Assembly (NCBI GenBank): GCA_001817495.1
Contig: MHIL01000028.1
Location: forward strand, 1,302-39,699
DNA: 38,398 bases
Direction of reading: 5' to 3'
DNA from: Candidatus Buchananbacteria bacterium RIFCSPHIGHO2_02_FULL_56_16
Lineage (GTDB): Bacteria; Patescibacteriota; Patescibacteriia; Buchananbacterales; UBA6539
A program made the translations under genes and the position numbers. The notes under the pieces were generated by a model. That model was not told the DNA's origin. It saw only the letters and a list, made by a program, of their open reading frames with translations, and did not search any database. Below, piece after piece: positions 1 to 9,350 of this stretch (the first letter of the stretch is position 1; each line of letters starts with the position of its first letter).

Positions 1-1
1 T

Positions 2-65
2 AAGAGGTCTGCCAGGTAGTGATTCCATCCCGCCCCATAAGGTGAGGGATCACTACTGGACATAG
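2..65. repeat. Intergenic palindromic repeat, copy 1
   Basis: AAGAGGTCTGCCAGGTAGTGATTCC...GGTGAGGGATCACTACTGGACATA; 11-nt arms GTAGTGATTCC (16-26) and GGGATCACTAC (46-56); a related copy lies at 24242-24308. Confidence 0.7.
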
Positions 66-180
66 TTGATTTTCTGCTTACTTTCTCTTATTATAAAAGA
101 TACTTCTAGTATAGCCTAGATGAGACAAAAGCGAAAGCGAGCTTTTAGCTGTTACCGCTACTGACTTACTAAGCACCACT

Positions 181-1698
181 ATGCCAACGCTCGACGACCT
201 GCTCAAAGCAATCAAAGCCAGCGGCAAGCAGCCCGGTTCGCGGATTCCAGTGATCGGCAACCTGCGCCGCAATCGTCAGACCGTTGACCTTGATATGGTC
301 AAGCTCGCGTTTGAGTACGCCCAAGAAGCGCACCGAGGCCAGACGCGCAAGTCCGGCGGGCCCTACATCGAGCACTGCCTGGCGACCGCCATCACCCTGG
401 CCCAGATGGGGATGGATCAGGAAACCATCATCGCCGGCCTGCTCCACGACGTGCCTGAAGACACCGCTTTCAGCCTGGTTGACATCGAAAAAAACTTTGG
501 GTCAGAGGTGGCGACGCTGGTCGCCGGCATCACCAAGCTGGGTAAGATTAAGTACCGCGGCATTGAGCGCTACTCGGAAAACCTGCGCAAGATGTTCATC
601 TCGATGGCTCAAGACATCCGCACCATCGTCATCAAGATGGCCGATCGGCTCCACAACCTCGAGACGCTCCAGTACCTGCCGGCCAAAAAGCAGCGGCGCA
701 TCGCCGAGGAGAGCCTGGAAATCTACGCCCCGATCGCCGACCGGCTCGGCATGGGCCAAATTAAAGGTGAGATTGAGGACCAATCGTTTCCTTACGTTAA
801 CCCCGAAGCCTTTGAGTGGATGCAACGTGAGATTCTGCCCAAGGTCGAGCTCAAAAAAGAGTACATCGAGCGCGTCATTAAGGTTCTCGCCAAAGAGCTG
901 GCCGATAAGAAGCTCAAGGTGGTTTCGATTAGCGGCCGGCCTAAACGCATCTACAGCTTGTACCATAAGCTGCTGAAAGCTCCCTACGACCGAGACGTTT
1001 CTAAAATCTACGACCTCGTCGCGGCCCGGGTGATTGTTCCCAGCGTCGCTGACTGCTACCACGTACTGGGCATCGTCCACCAGCTCTGGAAGCCGTTGCG
1101 GGGCCGGGTGAAAGATTTCATCTCCCAGCCAAAACCCAACGGCTACCGGTCGCTGCACACCACCGTGTTCGGCCCCGAAGGAAAAATCGTCGAGATTCAA
1201 ATCCGCACGCCGCAGATGCACGCCCAGGCCGAGTACGGTATCGCCGCTCACTGGTACTACAAGGAAGCCGGCGACCGCGCCAACTGGCGGCGCATCGGCG
1301 ACCGCGGCCATACCCTGCCCAAAAAGCTCAAGTGGATCGAGGATTTGGTCAGCTGGCAGAAAGAAATCTCTGACAGCCAGCTGTACCTCACTTCACTGAC
1401 ACTCGACGCCTTCGGTAACCGGATTTTCGTCTTCACCCCGAAGGGCGACGTCATCGACCTGCCCGAAGCCGCCACGCCGGTTGATTTCGCCTACCACGTC
1501 CACACCTTCATCGGCGACCACTGCGCCGGCGCCCGGATCAACAACCAGCTCGTCAGCCTCGACACGGCGCTAAAAAGCGGTGATGTCTGCGAGATCATCA
1601 CCGATAAAAATCGTAAGGGACCGAGCCGCGACTGGCTCCGGTTTGCTAAAACCACCGCCGCCAAAGCGAAAATCAGAGCTAACGCTCCGCGGCGTTAG
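181..1698 (+). CDS. RelA/SpoT-family (p)ppGpp synthetase/hydrolase with HD, synthetase and TGS domains; no C-terminal ACT region
   Basis: 505 aa; HD motif GLLHDVPEDT, synthetase motif FISQPKPNGYRSLHTTVFGPEG, TGS-like FTPKGDVIDLPEAATPVDFAYHVHT. Confidence 0.95.
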   Translation: MPTLDDLLKAIKASGKQPGSRIPVIGNLRRNRQTVDLDMVKLAFEYAQEAHRGQTRKSGGPYIEHCLATAITLAQMGMDQETIIAGLLHDVPEDTAFSLVDIEKNFGSEVATLVAGITKLGKIKYRGIERYSENLRKMFISMAQDIRTIVIKMADRLHNLETLQYLPAKKQRRIAEESLEIYAPIADRLGMGQIKGEIEDQSFPYVNPEAFEWMQREILPKVELKKEYIERVIKVLAKELADKKLKVVSISGRPKRIYSLYHKLLKAPYDRDVSKIYDLVAARVIVPSVADCYHVLGIVHQLWKPLRGRVKDFISQPKPNGYRSLHTTVFGPEGKIVEIQIRTPQMHAQAEYGIAAHWYYKEAGDRANWRRIGDRGHTLPKKLKWIEDLVSWQKEISDSQLYLTSLTLDAFGNRIFVFTPKGDVIDLPEAATPVDFAYHVHTFIGDHCAGARINNQLVSLDTALKSGDVCEIITDKNRKGPSRDWLRFAKTTAAKAKIRANAPRR

Positions 1699-2570
1699 TC
1701 GGCTCGTTCGAACTTGGCGAGCAACCCCGCCAGCTCCTCGTCCGAGTAAAACTCAATGGTAATCGAGCCGCTGCTGCCGGTTTTTTTAATGCTCACCTTG
1801 GTACCCAGCGCCTGCTGGAGCGCCTCTTCTTGGGCCTGGAGCTCGGGATCTTTGACCTTGCGGAAGTGCCGCCGGACCGCGACCTTCTTGGCCTCGCCTT
1901 CAACCGCCCGGACGGTCAGATCGTTTTTGATGGCGGCATGAAAAAAATCAAGCCGCTTCTCGGCCGGCAAGCCGGCGATGACCCGCGCGGTGCTGTAGGA
2001 AATTTTGCCGTCCACCAGCGCCTTTTGGATTTCGGTCGGCAGCGCGAGCAGCCGCAGGTTGTTGGTGATCACCGTCCGGCTCTTGCCGACCCGCTTCGCC
2101 ACCGCCTCTTGGGTGAGGTTAAACTCATCAATCAGCCGCTGGTACGAAACCGCTTCCTCAATCGGGTTCAGATTGCGGCGCTGGATATTTTCCACCAGCG
2201 CCAGCTCGAGCTGCTGCTGCTCTTCAGCCTGCCGCACGATGAGCGGCACGGTTGTTAAGCCGGCCATCTCGGCGGCGCGCAGCCGCCGTTCGCCGGCGAT
2301 CAGCTGAAAACGGTCGCCGTCGCGGCTGGCAATCAGCGGCTGGAGAATACCGTGTTCCTTGATTGATAGAATCAGCTCTTCGAGCGCCTCGTGGCTGAAG
2401 TCGCGCCGCGGCTGGTGCGGGTTCGGCTTAATCTTACCGACCTCAACGTCCAGGATAGCGCTCTCACCCACCAGCACCTGCGAGCCCGCTGGCAGTACCT
2501 CTTTTTTAATTTTGCTGGGGATGAGCGAGCCCAGTCCCCGACCGAGTCCTCCTGATGCCATAAAGTTCAA
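1695..2570 (-). CDS. parB: Chromosome partitioning protein ParB
   Basis: GLGRGLGSLIP N-terminus, NPHQPRRDF, LIAGERRLRAAEMAGL, HTH region; followed by parA. Confidence 0.95.
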   Translation of the reverse strand: MNFMASGGLGRGLGSLIPSKIKKEVLPAGSQVLVGESAILDVEVGKIKPNPHQPRRDFSHEALEELILSIKEHGILQPLIASRDGDRFQLIAGERRLRAAEMAGLTTVPLIVRQAEEQQQLELALVENIQRRNLNPIEEAVSYQRLIDEFNLTQEAVAKRVGKSRTVITNNLRLLALPTEIQKALVDGKISYSTARVIAGLPAEKRLDFFHAAIKNDLTVRAVEGEAKKVAVRRHFRKVKDPELQAQEEALQQALGTKVSIKKTGSSGSITIEFYSDEELAGLLAKFERAD

Positions 2571-2682
2571 TTTTGAATTTTTAATTTCGAATTTTGATTC
2601 AATTTTGAATGATTGAATTTAAATTTTTGAAACATTAAAACCTTAAACATTGAATCAAAATTTAAAATTCAAAATTGGAAAT
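2563..2682. repeat. AT-rich intergenic imperfect palindrome (GAATTTTGAATTT family), copy 1
   Basis: AATTTTGAATTTTTAATTTCGAATTTTGATTCAATTTTGAATG...ATTGAATCAAAATTTAAAATTCAAAATT between parB and parA; related copies at about 17683-17797 and 28184-28302. Confidence 0.65.
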
Positions 2683-3455
2683 TAGCCAGGGGTTTGTCCC
2701 CGCAGCAAAATTTCCCGCGCCAGCTGCTCGTAGGCCTTCGCGCCCTTCGAGCTGGCGTCGTAGGCTAAAATGGTCTGGCCGTAGCTGGGCGACTCGGTCA
2801 GCCGGACGTTGCGGGGAATCACCGTCTCAAAGACGTGGAAGGGTGAGTGCTCCTTGAGCTCGGCGAAGACCTGGTTCGAGAGCCGGTTGCGGCCGTCGTG
2901 CATCGTCAGCACCGCGCCGAGGATCGAGAGCTCCGGCTGAAGGTTTTCCTTGACTAAGTTAAAGGTGTTGAGCAGCTGGCCCAGCCCCTCGAGGGCGAGG
3001 TACTCGGCCTGGACAGGGATCAGCACCGCGTCGGCGGCGACGAGGCCGTTGATGGTCAGTAGATCGAGCGACGGCGGGCAGTCGATGATGATGTAGTCGT
3101 AGTCGTTTCGCACCTCCAGCAGGGCGTTTCGCAGCCGGTACTCGCGGTCTTCCAGCGGTACCAGCTCGATGCGGGCGCCAGCCAGATCAGGCGTCGCCGG
3201 CGCTAGCTTGTAGCCCTGGTGGCCGGTCCCCACGATGACGTCCCGGAACGAAACATCATCGGCCAGCCCGTGGTAGACGCCTTTGGTGATCGTCTGGTGG
3301 TTAATACCCAGCGCCGAACTGGCGTTAGCTTGGGGATCAAGGTCAACCAGCAGGACGAACTTCCCCAGCCACGCCAGGTACGCCCCGAGGTTAATCGCGG
3401 TCGTCGTTTTACCGACGCCGCCTTTCTGGTTGACGATGGCAATCGTCTGCGACAT
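2682..3455 (-). CDS. parA: Chromosome partitioning ATPase ParA/Soj
   Basis: MSQTIAIVNQKGGVGKTTTAINLGAYLA deviant Walker A; DYIIIDCPPSL. Start placed at 3455 rather than the ORF-track 3581, which runs into the tRNA-Leu region. Confidence 0.95.
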   Translation of the reverse strand: MSQTIAIVNQKGGVGKTTTAINLGAYLAWLGKFVLLVDLDPQANASSALGINHQTITKGVYHGLADDVSFRDVIVGTGHQGYKLAPATPDLAGARIELVPLEDREYRLRNALLEVRNDYDYIIIDCPPSLDLLTINGLVAADAVLIPVQAEYLALEGLGQLLNTFNLVKENLQPELSILGAVLTMHDGRNRLSNQVFAELKEHSPFHVFETVIPRNVRLTESPSYGQTILAYDASSKGAKAYEQLAREILLRGQTPG

Positions 3456-3483
3456 ACTGGTATTATAGTAGAAAATGAGCGCT

Positions 3484-3512
3484 TTGACAATTTTTTTAAA
3501 AATAAGTATACT
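3484..3512 (+). promoter_or_regulatory. Sigma70-like promoter of tRNA-Leu
   Basis: TTGACA (3484-3489), 17-nt spacer, TATACT (3507-3512), about 18 nt upstream of the tRNA. Confidence 0.75.
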
Positions 3513-3529
3513 CCACCGTAGGCTAACGA

Positions 3530-3614
3530 GCCGGAGTGGCGAAATTGGTATACGCGCACGACTCAAAATCGTGTGGAGCAATCCATGAGAGTTCGAGTCT
3601 CTCCTCCGGCACCA
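3530..3614 (+). tRNA. tRNA-Leu(CAA)
   Basis: gccggagtggcgaaattggtatacgcgcacgactcaaaatcgtgtggagcaatccatgagagttcgagtctctcctccggcacca; loop CTCAAAA gives CAA; long variable arm; encoded CCA. Confidence 0.93.
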
Positions 3615-3679
3615 ATGTATTTATACCCGCGTCTAACTAAAATCAGAAGGTAAAAATCAACTTTCGTTTTGAGTTTAGC

Positions 3680-3708
3680 TTGACAAAAAGCCACACTCAC
3701 GGTATAGT
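3680..3708 (+). promoter_or_regulatory. Sigma70-like promoter of the tRNA-fMet/tRNA-Met pair
   Basis: TTGACA (3680-3685), 17 nt, TATAGT (3703-3708). Confidence 0.7.
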
Positions 3709-3753
3709 GGATTAGCTAATTGTTACTGGTTAAAAATTAATAGCTATTAACGA

Positions 3754-3828
3754 CGCGGGGTAGAGCAGTAGCAGCTCGCCAGGCCCATAACCTGGAGGTC
3801 GCGGGTGCAACTCCCGCCCCCGCAACCA
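3754..3828 (+). tRNA. Initiator tRNA-fMet(CAT)
   Basis: cgcggggtagagcag...ccaggcccataacctgg...cccccgcaacca; C1-A72 mismatch typical of bacterial initiators; CAT anticodon. Confidence 0.93.
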
Positions 3829-3829
3829 A

Positions 3830-3905
3830 GGCGGCGTAGCTCAGTCGGTAGAGCAGAGGAATCATAATCCTTGGGTCGGGGGTTCGAGTCCCTCCGCCGC
3901 TACCA
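3830..3905 (+). tRNA. Elongator tRNA-Met(CAT)
   Basis: ggcggcgtagctcagtcggtagagcagaggaatcataatccttgggtcgggggttcgagtccctccgccgctacca; one nt after fMet. Confidence 0.87.
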
Positions 3906-4029
3906 AAAGTCTTCGGCCTCATTGCAGAGTGTAAATTTTTAACTTTTTCTAAAAACCTCAAACGAACTACTAAAAACTATTTTACCAAACGGACATGCCA
4001 CTGCCAGGTGGTGTTTTTTAATGACCAAC

Positions 4030-4058
4030 TTGCCTTGCCTTGAGTCGTCTGGTATAAT
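4030..4058 (+). promoter_or_regulatory. Promoter-like sequence upstream of GAF pseudogene
   Basis: TTGCCT, 17 nt, TATAAT (4053-4058). Confidence 0.5.
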
Positions 4059-4154
4059 GGAGTAACTAAACTAGACGCTCCTGCCAACTCAAACTCAAAA
4101 CATGCCTCGTACCGGTTCGCAGGACGAACATACTACCAAAAGCATATATCTTTA

Positions 4155-4655
4155 ATGGAAAACATATACGGAGAAGGCGCCGATCCCTGAGTACGAAAAG
4201 GCGCGACTGGAAGCGCTCAAGAGGCTTGGCATACTCAACACCGACCCCGAGGAAAGGTTTGATCAAAATAACCAAGGAGGCGATAGAGGTCTTTCAGGTT
4301 CCGAGCTCAACGATATCCTTGATTGATTCCGACCGGGAGTGGTTTAAGTCTTGCCATGGAATAGGGGCTAAGGCAGGCGACCGATCGGTTTCTTTTTCGG
4401 CCATGCGCTGTTGGTTGACTACATTTTTATCGTTGAAGATACCCTCAAAGATGAAAGATTTGTTGACAACCCCTCGTCACCAAACAAGGGATTCGGTTCT
4501 ATGTCGGAAAGGCGCTGTGCGAAAGCAGCAGCCGTTTGCCGGTGGGCGTCTTGTGCATCAAAGACTTTAAACCAAAAAAGATGACTCCGTTTGAGCTGGC
4601 TGAATTTCTCAAATTGAGTAAAGAAGCCGAGAAAGAGCTCAACCGAATCAGCTAG
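4155..4655 (+). pseudogene. Frameshifted GAF-domain protein
   Basis: Joining frames gives EKAPIPEYEKARLEALKRLGILNTDPEERFD / ITKEAIEVFQVPSSTISLIDSDREWFKSCHG / HALLVDYIFIVEDTLKDERFVDNP / LVTKQGIRFYVGKALCESSSRLPVGVLCIKDFKPKKMTPFELAEFLKLSKEAEKELNRIS*, a GAF pattern split by about four indels. Confidence 0.8.
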
Positions 4656-4846
4656 ACGTAATCTCATACCACCACATACGATAGGCCTGATCATGAGGCA
4701 GGATTTTGGCTTACTAACGCTCATTTTTAAGGCAATGCACAAGCAAGACCTACCCTACCTCGCGCTGCCCGTGCTATACTGAAACTATCATTTCCTCAAA
4801 TCTAAAACTCAAAGCTCATAACTAAAAACCATTCGCCCGAGCGAAT

Positions 4847-5323
4847 ATGTACCTCTCCATTCATGCCACTGCCGGTGTGCTCATCGGCAGCTACACCAAC
4901 AGTTCATTAATCGCGTTCGTCGTCGGCTTCTTCTCCCACTTCCTGCTCGATATGGTGCCACACCGCGACGGCCAGCTGCCGATTGAAGACCTCTCAATTA
5001 AACAAATCCGGCGGCGGTACTTCGATAAAATCGTGGCCATTGTTTACCTCGACCTGTGCGTAAGTACCGTGGTCGCCGGCGCACTGCTGACCAACAATCT
5101 GCACTTCATCACCCCTTCGATCCTCTGGGGAATTATCGGCAGCATCGCGCCCGACGTGCTCCAAATTTTCGCCTTTATGTTTCCCAAGATTAAACCGCTG
5201 CAGCGCTTCCAGAAACTTCACAACACGCTCCACTACAACCCCAAGCGACAAAAAATTTCGCTGGTGGCGGGCCACCTCACCCAGCTGCTGACACTACTGA
5301 CCTTAATCAGGCCGCTCGTCTAA
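4847..5323 (+). CDS. Small integral membrane protein with HATAGVLIG...HFLLDMVPH motif
   Basis: 158 aa, hydrophobic segments, paralogous to the next gene; TATACT-like -10 upstream near 4775. Confidence 0.75.
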   Translation: MYLSIHATAGVLIGSYTNSSLIAFVVGFFSHFLLDMVPHRDGQLPIEDLSIKQIRRRYFDKIVAIVYLDLCVSTVVAGALLTNNLHFITPSILWGIIGSIAPDVLQIFAFMFPKIKPLQRFQKLHNTLHYNPKRQKISLVAGHLTQLLTLLTLIRPLV

Positions 5324-5324
5324 G

Positions 5325-5786
5325 ATGTTTCTCACCAGCCACGCGACCGCGGCGGTCCTCATCGCCGAGCAAATTCATTCCCCCACCCTGGCCTTCGCGC
5401 TGGGGTGGCTTTCGCATTACCTGCTCGATATGATTCCGCACGGTGATGACGAGCTGCTCACCAACCTGCCGCGCCGGGCTTTCCTCGTTGCCTTCACCAA
5501 AATTGCCGCCCTCGACGCGCTGATTATGCTCGGCTGGCTCTGGTTCTTGCTTGGCCGTGGCGCAATCGCGCTGACGCCGGCGACCGGCGCGGCCATCGTC
5601 GGCAGCCTCCTGCCTGACATCCTCAACGGCGTATACCTCGTAACCCGAAGCCGCCTCATTGAGTGGAACCATCGTGTGAACGATTGGGCTCACACGGCGA
5701 TCATCAAAAAACCGCTGCCACCGGTGCAGGGGTTTTTTATCCAGGCGATATTTTTTTTGCTGCTGGCCGTGTACCTGGTGGGTTAA
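5325..5786 (+). CDS. Small integral membrane protein, tandem paralog of the upstream gene
   Basis: 153 aa; MFLTSHATAAVLIAEQIHSPTLAFALGWLSHYLLDMIPHGDDE aligns with the preceding protein; 1-nt intergenic gap. Confidence 0.78.
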   Translation: MFLTSHATAAVLIAEQIHSPTLAFALGWLSHYLLDMIPHGDDELLTNLPRRAFLVAFTKIAALDALIMLGWLWFLLGRGAIALTPATGAAIVGSLLPDILNGVYLVTRSRLIEWNHRVNDWAHTAIIKKPLPPVQGFFIQAIFFLLLAVYLVG

Positions 5787-7063
5787 ACTTTAAGGAGTTT
5801 GGTAAATGGCTGACCGTTTCGGTAGGGACCAATCAGCGCGAGGTTGAGCCGCCGGCTCGTGATGACGTCACGGGCGACACGCTGGATTTGCGGTGCGGTG
5901 ACCGCAAAGATTTTTTTCAGGCGCTGCTGCGGCGTGTAAAGCTTGCCCAGCAGCAGTTGCTGCTTACCGAACCAGTCGGCGACGCTCTCCGAGTCTTCCA
6001 AATCGAGGACTAATTTTCCGCGCAGAAACTCTTTGGCGTCAGTGAGCTCCTTGGCGGTCACGGCCTCGCGCTTGACCCGGCCAAGCTCCTGGAGAATCAA
6101 GGTAATGGCCTGATTCAGCCGCCGGCGATCAACGCCGGCCTGCACCACGAACGCGCCGGTATCCTGGTAGGCGTGGGCGCCGGCCCGAATGTTGTAGGCC
6201 AGCCCGTGCTGCTCACGGATGACGGTAAAAAGCCGCGAGCTCATGTTGCCGCCCAGGATGATTGCCAGAAGCGAGAGCGCGAAGATGTTTTGGTCAGACA
6301 ACGCGTAACCAGGAAACCCCAAACACAGCTGCACCTGCTGGGTTTTTTTGTACATGGTGGTAGCTCGTGGCTTCGTCTGGGTCAGATGAACCGCGTTGAG
6401 CGATGGGCGCCGGGACCGTGCTCCGGCCGCGCTGAAGTACCGCTCCGCCAGCGAAACGACCCGGCGCTGGTTGAAGCTGCCGGCAACGGTCAGCACCATA
6501 TTGCGCGGCTGGTAGAACGCGTCTTTGTAAGCCAGCAGCCTGAACCGGGGAATGGTCGTAATCACCGACCGCGGACCGGAAATCGGCCAGCCGAGCGGAT
6601 GGGGCTCGAACACCAGCTGCTCGAACAGCGTCTCGATATGAATCAGCGGGTTGTCTTCGTACATGTTAATCTCTTCGACGATGACGCCCCGCTCTTTGGT
6701 AATCTCCGGCGCGGGGAACGTCGCGTGCAGCAGCATGTCGGACAAGATGTCAAACGCGAGCTCCAGGTGGTCTGCGGCCAGCTTGACGTAGTAGCCGGTG
6801 TGGTCCTTGCTGGTGAACGCGTTGTACTCGGCGCCGACCGCGTCGAGCTCTTTAGTCAGATCAAGGCTGGTCGGCCGCTTCGTGGTGCCCTTAAACATCA
6901 GGTGCTCAATGAAGTGCGAGATGCCGTTGGTGGCTTTGGTCTCGTGGCGCGAGCCGACGGGCAGCAAAACCAAAACCGTCGCCGCCTTGGTTTCCTTGAG
7001 CGGGGCGGTGATGAGGGTGAGGCCATTTTTGAGCTTTATTTTGGTGTACATACAATAAATCAA
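5783..7063 (-). CDS. M16-family zinc metallopeptidase
   Basis: 426 aa; HFIEHLMFKGT (HxxEH), GVIVEEINMYEDNP. Confidence 0.93.
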   Translation of the reverse strand: MIYCMYTKIKLKNGLTLITAPLKETKAATVLVLLPVGSRHETKATNGISHFIEHLMFKGTTKRPTSLDLTKELDAVGAEYNAFTSKDHTGYYVKLAADHLELAFDILSDMLLHATFPAPEITKERGVIVEEINMYEDNPLIHIETLFEQLVFEPHPLGWPISGPRSVITTIPRFRLLAYKDAFYQPRNMVLTVAGSFNQRRVVSLAERYFSAAGARSRRPSLNAVHLTQTKPRATTMYKKTQQVQLCLGFPGYALSDQNIFALSLLAIILGGNMSSRLFTVIREQHGLAYNIRAGAHAYQDTGAFVVQAGVDRRRLNQAITLILQELGRVKREAVTAKELTDAKEFLRGKLVLDLEDSESVADWFGKQQLLLGKLYTPQQRLKKIFAVTAPQIQRVARDVITSRRLNLALIGPYRNGQPFTKLLKV

Positions 7064-7145
7064 AAATAAAAAATCAAAGGTACAGCTTAAAGGTCAAAGC
7101 TTTGAGCTTTGATTTGTCGCTTTGATTTTTGGTTTTTGATTTTTA
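7057..7145. repeat. TCAAAG/CTTTGA intergenic palindromic repeat, copy 1 (flanks glyS)
   Basis: 67 nt (7057-7123) identical to 8604-8670. Confidence 0.88.
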
Positions 7146-7148
7146 AGC

Positions 7149-8528
7149 TTAGAGGTTATCTTTAAAGTAATCCTCCAGTTCCTCAATACCAATCCGTTCC
7201 TGCTTCATCGAGTCCCGGGCGCGGACCGTAACCTTCTTGTCTTCGAGTGTCTCAAAGTCAACCGTCACGCAGTAGGGTGTGCCGATCTCGTCCTGGCGGC
7301 GGTAGCGGCGGCCGATCGAAGCGACTTCGTCGTAGGTGCAGGTCCAGCGCGACCGCAGCGCGTCAAAAATTTCCCGGGCGGGGCGAGCGAGCGTTTCTTT
7401 CTTGGAGAGCGGTAACACCGCGACCTTAATCGGCGCCACTTTTTTGTCGAAACGCATCACCACCTCGAGCTCTTTGTTCGATTCGGTGGTGGTGGTCCGG
7501 CCGCCCTCGACTTCGGTGTAGGCGTCAACCAGCACCGTGAGGGTCGCGCGGTCGGCACCGGCCGAGGGCTCGATGACGTAGGGCGTGAACTTCTTGCCCG
7601 CTTCATCCGTTACCTCGAGGTCCTGGCCGGAAAAAGTAGCGTGCTGCTTGAGGTCAAAGTCCTGGCGGTTGGCGATGCCCTCGAGCTCGGACCAGCCGCT
7701 GAACGGGAACTGGTACTCGACGTCGGCGCAGGCCTTGGCGTAGTGGGCCAGCTCATCCCGCTTATGATCGCGCAGCCGCAGCTTTTTCTTATTAATACCT
7801 AAAACGTCAACGTACCAGTTGAAGCGCTCCTGCCGCCAGTAGTCGTACCAGCGGTCCGCTTCCCTGGGGTGACAGAAGTACTCGCACTCCATCTGCTCGA
7901 ACTCGCGGGTCCGGAAAATGAAGTTGCCGGGCGTAATTTCGTTGCGGAATGCCTTGCCGATCTGGGCGATGCCAAACGGCAGCTTGGGCCGCATCGTATC
8001 CCTGACGTTTTTAAAGTTGACGAAAATGCCCTGGGCGGTCTCGGGTCGGAGGTAGACCACCGATGACGCTTCCTCAAGGGGCCCCATGAACGTCTTGAAC
8101 ATGAGGTTGAACCTCCGCGGCTCGGTCAGCTCGCCGCCGCACTCGGGACAAACCTTAGGCAACCCGGCCGGCGTCTTCATCGTGCCGAGGTCAGGCTTGC
8201 TGCCGGTAGCCTCCAAAAGGTGGTCAGCCCGGAACCGGCGCTTGCACTGCTTACAGTCAACGAGCGGGTCGGTGAAGTTCTGCAGGTGGCCCGACGCCTC
8301 CCAAACCTTGGGGTGCATCAGGATTGCCGCGTCGAGGCCAACCACGTCGTCGCGGCGCTGGACCATCGACTGCCACCACAGCCGCTTGACGTTGTTTTTC
8401 AGCTCAACGCCCAGCGGGCCGTAGTCGTAAAACGAGTTGAGCCCGCCGTAGATTTCCGAAGACGGAAACAAAAAACCCCGCCGTTTGCACAGTGAGACGA
8501 GTTTTTCCATGAGGTCGTTAGTAGGCAT
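7149..8528 (-). CDS. glyS: Glycyl-tRNA synthetase (single-chain, class II)
   Basis: [90 protein letters not shown] extends to 8594; start placed at 8528. Confidence 0.95.
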   Translation of the reverse strand: MPTNDLMEKLVSLCKRRGFLFPSSEIYGGLNSFYDYGPLGVELKNNVKRLWWQSMVQRRDDVVGLDAAILMHPKVWEASGHLQNFTDPLVDCKQCKRRFRADHLLEATGSKPDLGTMKTPAGLPKVCPECGGELTEPRRFNLMFKTFMGPLEEASSVVYLRPETAQGIFVNFKNVRDTMRPKLPFGIAQIGKAFRNEITPGNFIFRTREFEQMECEYFCHPREADRWYDYWRQERFNWYVDVLGINKKKLRLRDHKRDELAHYAKACADVEYQFPFSGWSELEGIANRQDFDLKQHATFSGQDLEVTDEAGKKFTPYVIEPSAGADRATLTVLVDAYTEVEGGRTTTTESNKELEVVMRFDKKVAPIKVAVLPLSKKETLARPAREIFDALRSRWTCTYDEVASIGRRYRRQDEIGTPYCVTVDFETLEDKKVTVRARDSMKQERIGIEELEDYFKDNL

Positions 8529-8603
8529 AGGTCGAAAAAGGGGTAGTGTAGTTAGTAGCTTATCTGTTTTTGAGCTTTTTGGCAAGCACCGCAAGGAAAT
8601 TAA

Positions 8604-8692
8604 AAATCAAAAATAAAAAATCAAAGGTACAGCTTAAAGGTCAAAGCTTTGAGCTTTGATTTGTCGCTTTGGTTTTTGATTTTTGATTTTTT
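8604..8692. repeat. TCAAAG/CTTTGA intergenic palindromic repeat, copy 2 (flanks glyS)
   Basis: 67 nt (8604-8670) identical to 7057-7123. Confidence 0.88.
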
Positions 8693-9255
8693 TATGCCAT
8701 TAATAACGACAGCACGACCGCGCTGGCCAGCGGCACGGTGATGTTGTCGTTAATTTTCCACGGCAGGCTCTCGACGATTGCCGCCACCATCGTCGTCTTA
8801 ACCCCCAAGAACAGCACCGACCGCCACTCCAGCGCCGGCAGCATCCACCAGAGCAGGGCTGACGCGCCGAGCGTCCCGAAAACCAAAAACGCTATGCTGC
8901 CGGCGAAGGTCTTCTCCGGGTTCCAGGGCAGGGCGTTGGCTTTGAAGTGCGTGCCGATCAGCGTGGCGGCACCATCCCCCAGCGCCAGAATCGCCCAGCT
9001 CGCCGCGACAACCGGCAGCGGAAAAACGAGCAGCAGCACCAAGAGCACCAGCACGTAGAGTACCGCGCCGGCCGAGTAGCGTCGCTCGAGCTCGCGGTAG
9101 AAGTGCGAACGGATGGTAAGCTGCGGCATGACAAACAGCGCGACCAACAAGAGCACCCCCAGCACGGCCACCGCCTGCCAGCGCGTCAGATACTTGAGCA
9201 GTAACGCGATGATGAGTAAGCCGATGTGAACGGCTTGACGCTTTGTTTCGATCAT
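8692..9255 (-). CDS. Dolichol/phytol kinase-like (SEC59/VTE5) or CDP-diglyceride-synthase-related membrane protein
   Basis: 187 aa multi-TM; ALGDGAATLIGTHF...NPEKTFAGSIAFLVFGTLG...VESLPWKINDNITVPLAS. Confidence 0.82.
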   Translation of the reverse strand: MIETKRQAVHIGLLIIALLLKYLTRWQAVAVLGVLLLVALFVMPQLTIRSHFYRELERRYSAGAVLYVLVLLVLLLVFPLPVVAASWAILALGDGAATLIGTHFKANALPWNPEKTFAGSIAFLVFGTLGASALLWWMLPALEWRSVLFLGVKTTMVAAIVESLPWKINDNITVPLASAVVLSLLMA

Positions 9256-9277
9256 ATAGCTTACCTTAATTAAGACG

Positions 9278-9350
9278 AGCTTTCAGCCGTTAGCTTATAG
9301 CTTTTAGAGCAAGCAACTTCTAAAAGCTAACCGCTATAAGCTAAAAGCTG
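9278..9350. repeat. AGCTTTTAGC-type intergenic imperfect palindrome
   Basis: AGCTTTCAGCCGTTAGCTTATAGCTTTTAGA...TCTAAAAGCTAACCGCTATAAGCTAAAAGCT. Confidence 0.6.

Noticed and set aside
284-1475. Overlapping ORFs antisense or frame-shifted to relA (284..976, 502..1311, 1257..1475)
   Set aside because: Low-complexity Arg/Ser-rich products of GC-rich coding DNA; the RelA/SpoT frame explains the region.
3830-3905. tRNA-Ile2 (lysidine CAT) instead of elongator Met
   Set aside because: GGAATCATAATCC anticodon arm resembles elongator tRNA-Met more than Ile2; cannot be fully excluded without a tRNA classifier.
3737-3961. ORF 3737..3961 (-) GGTRTPDPRIMIPLLYRLSYAALVAGAGVAPATSRLWA
   Set aside because: Antisense translation of the tRNA-fMet/tRNA-Met pair, a common spurious annotation.
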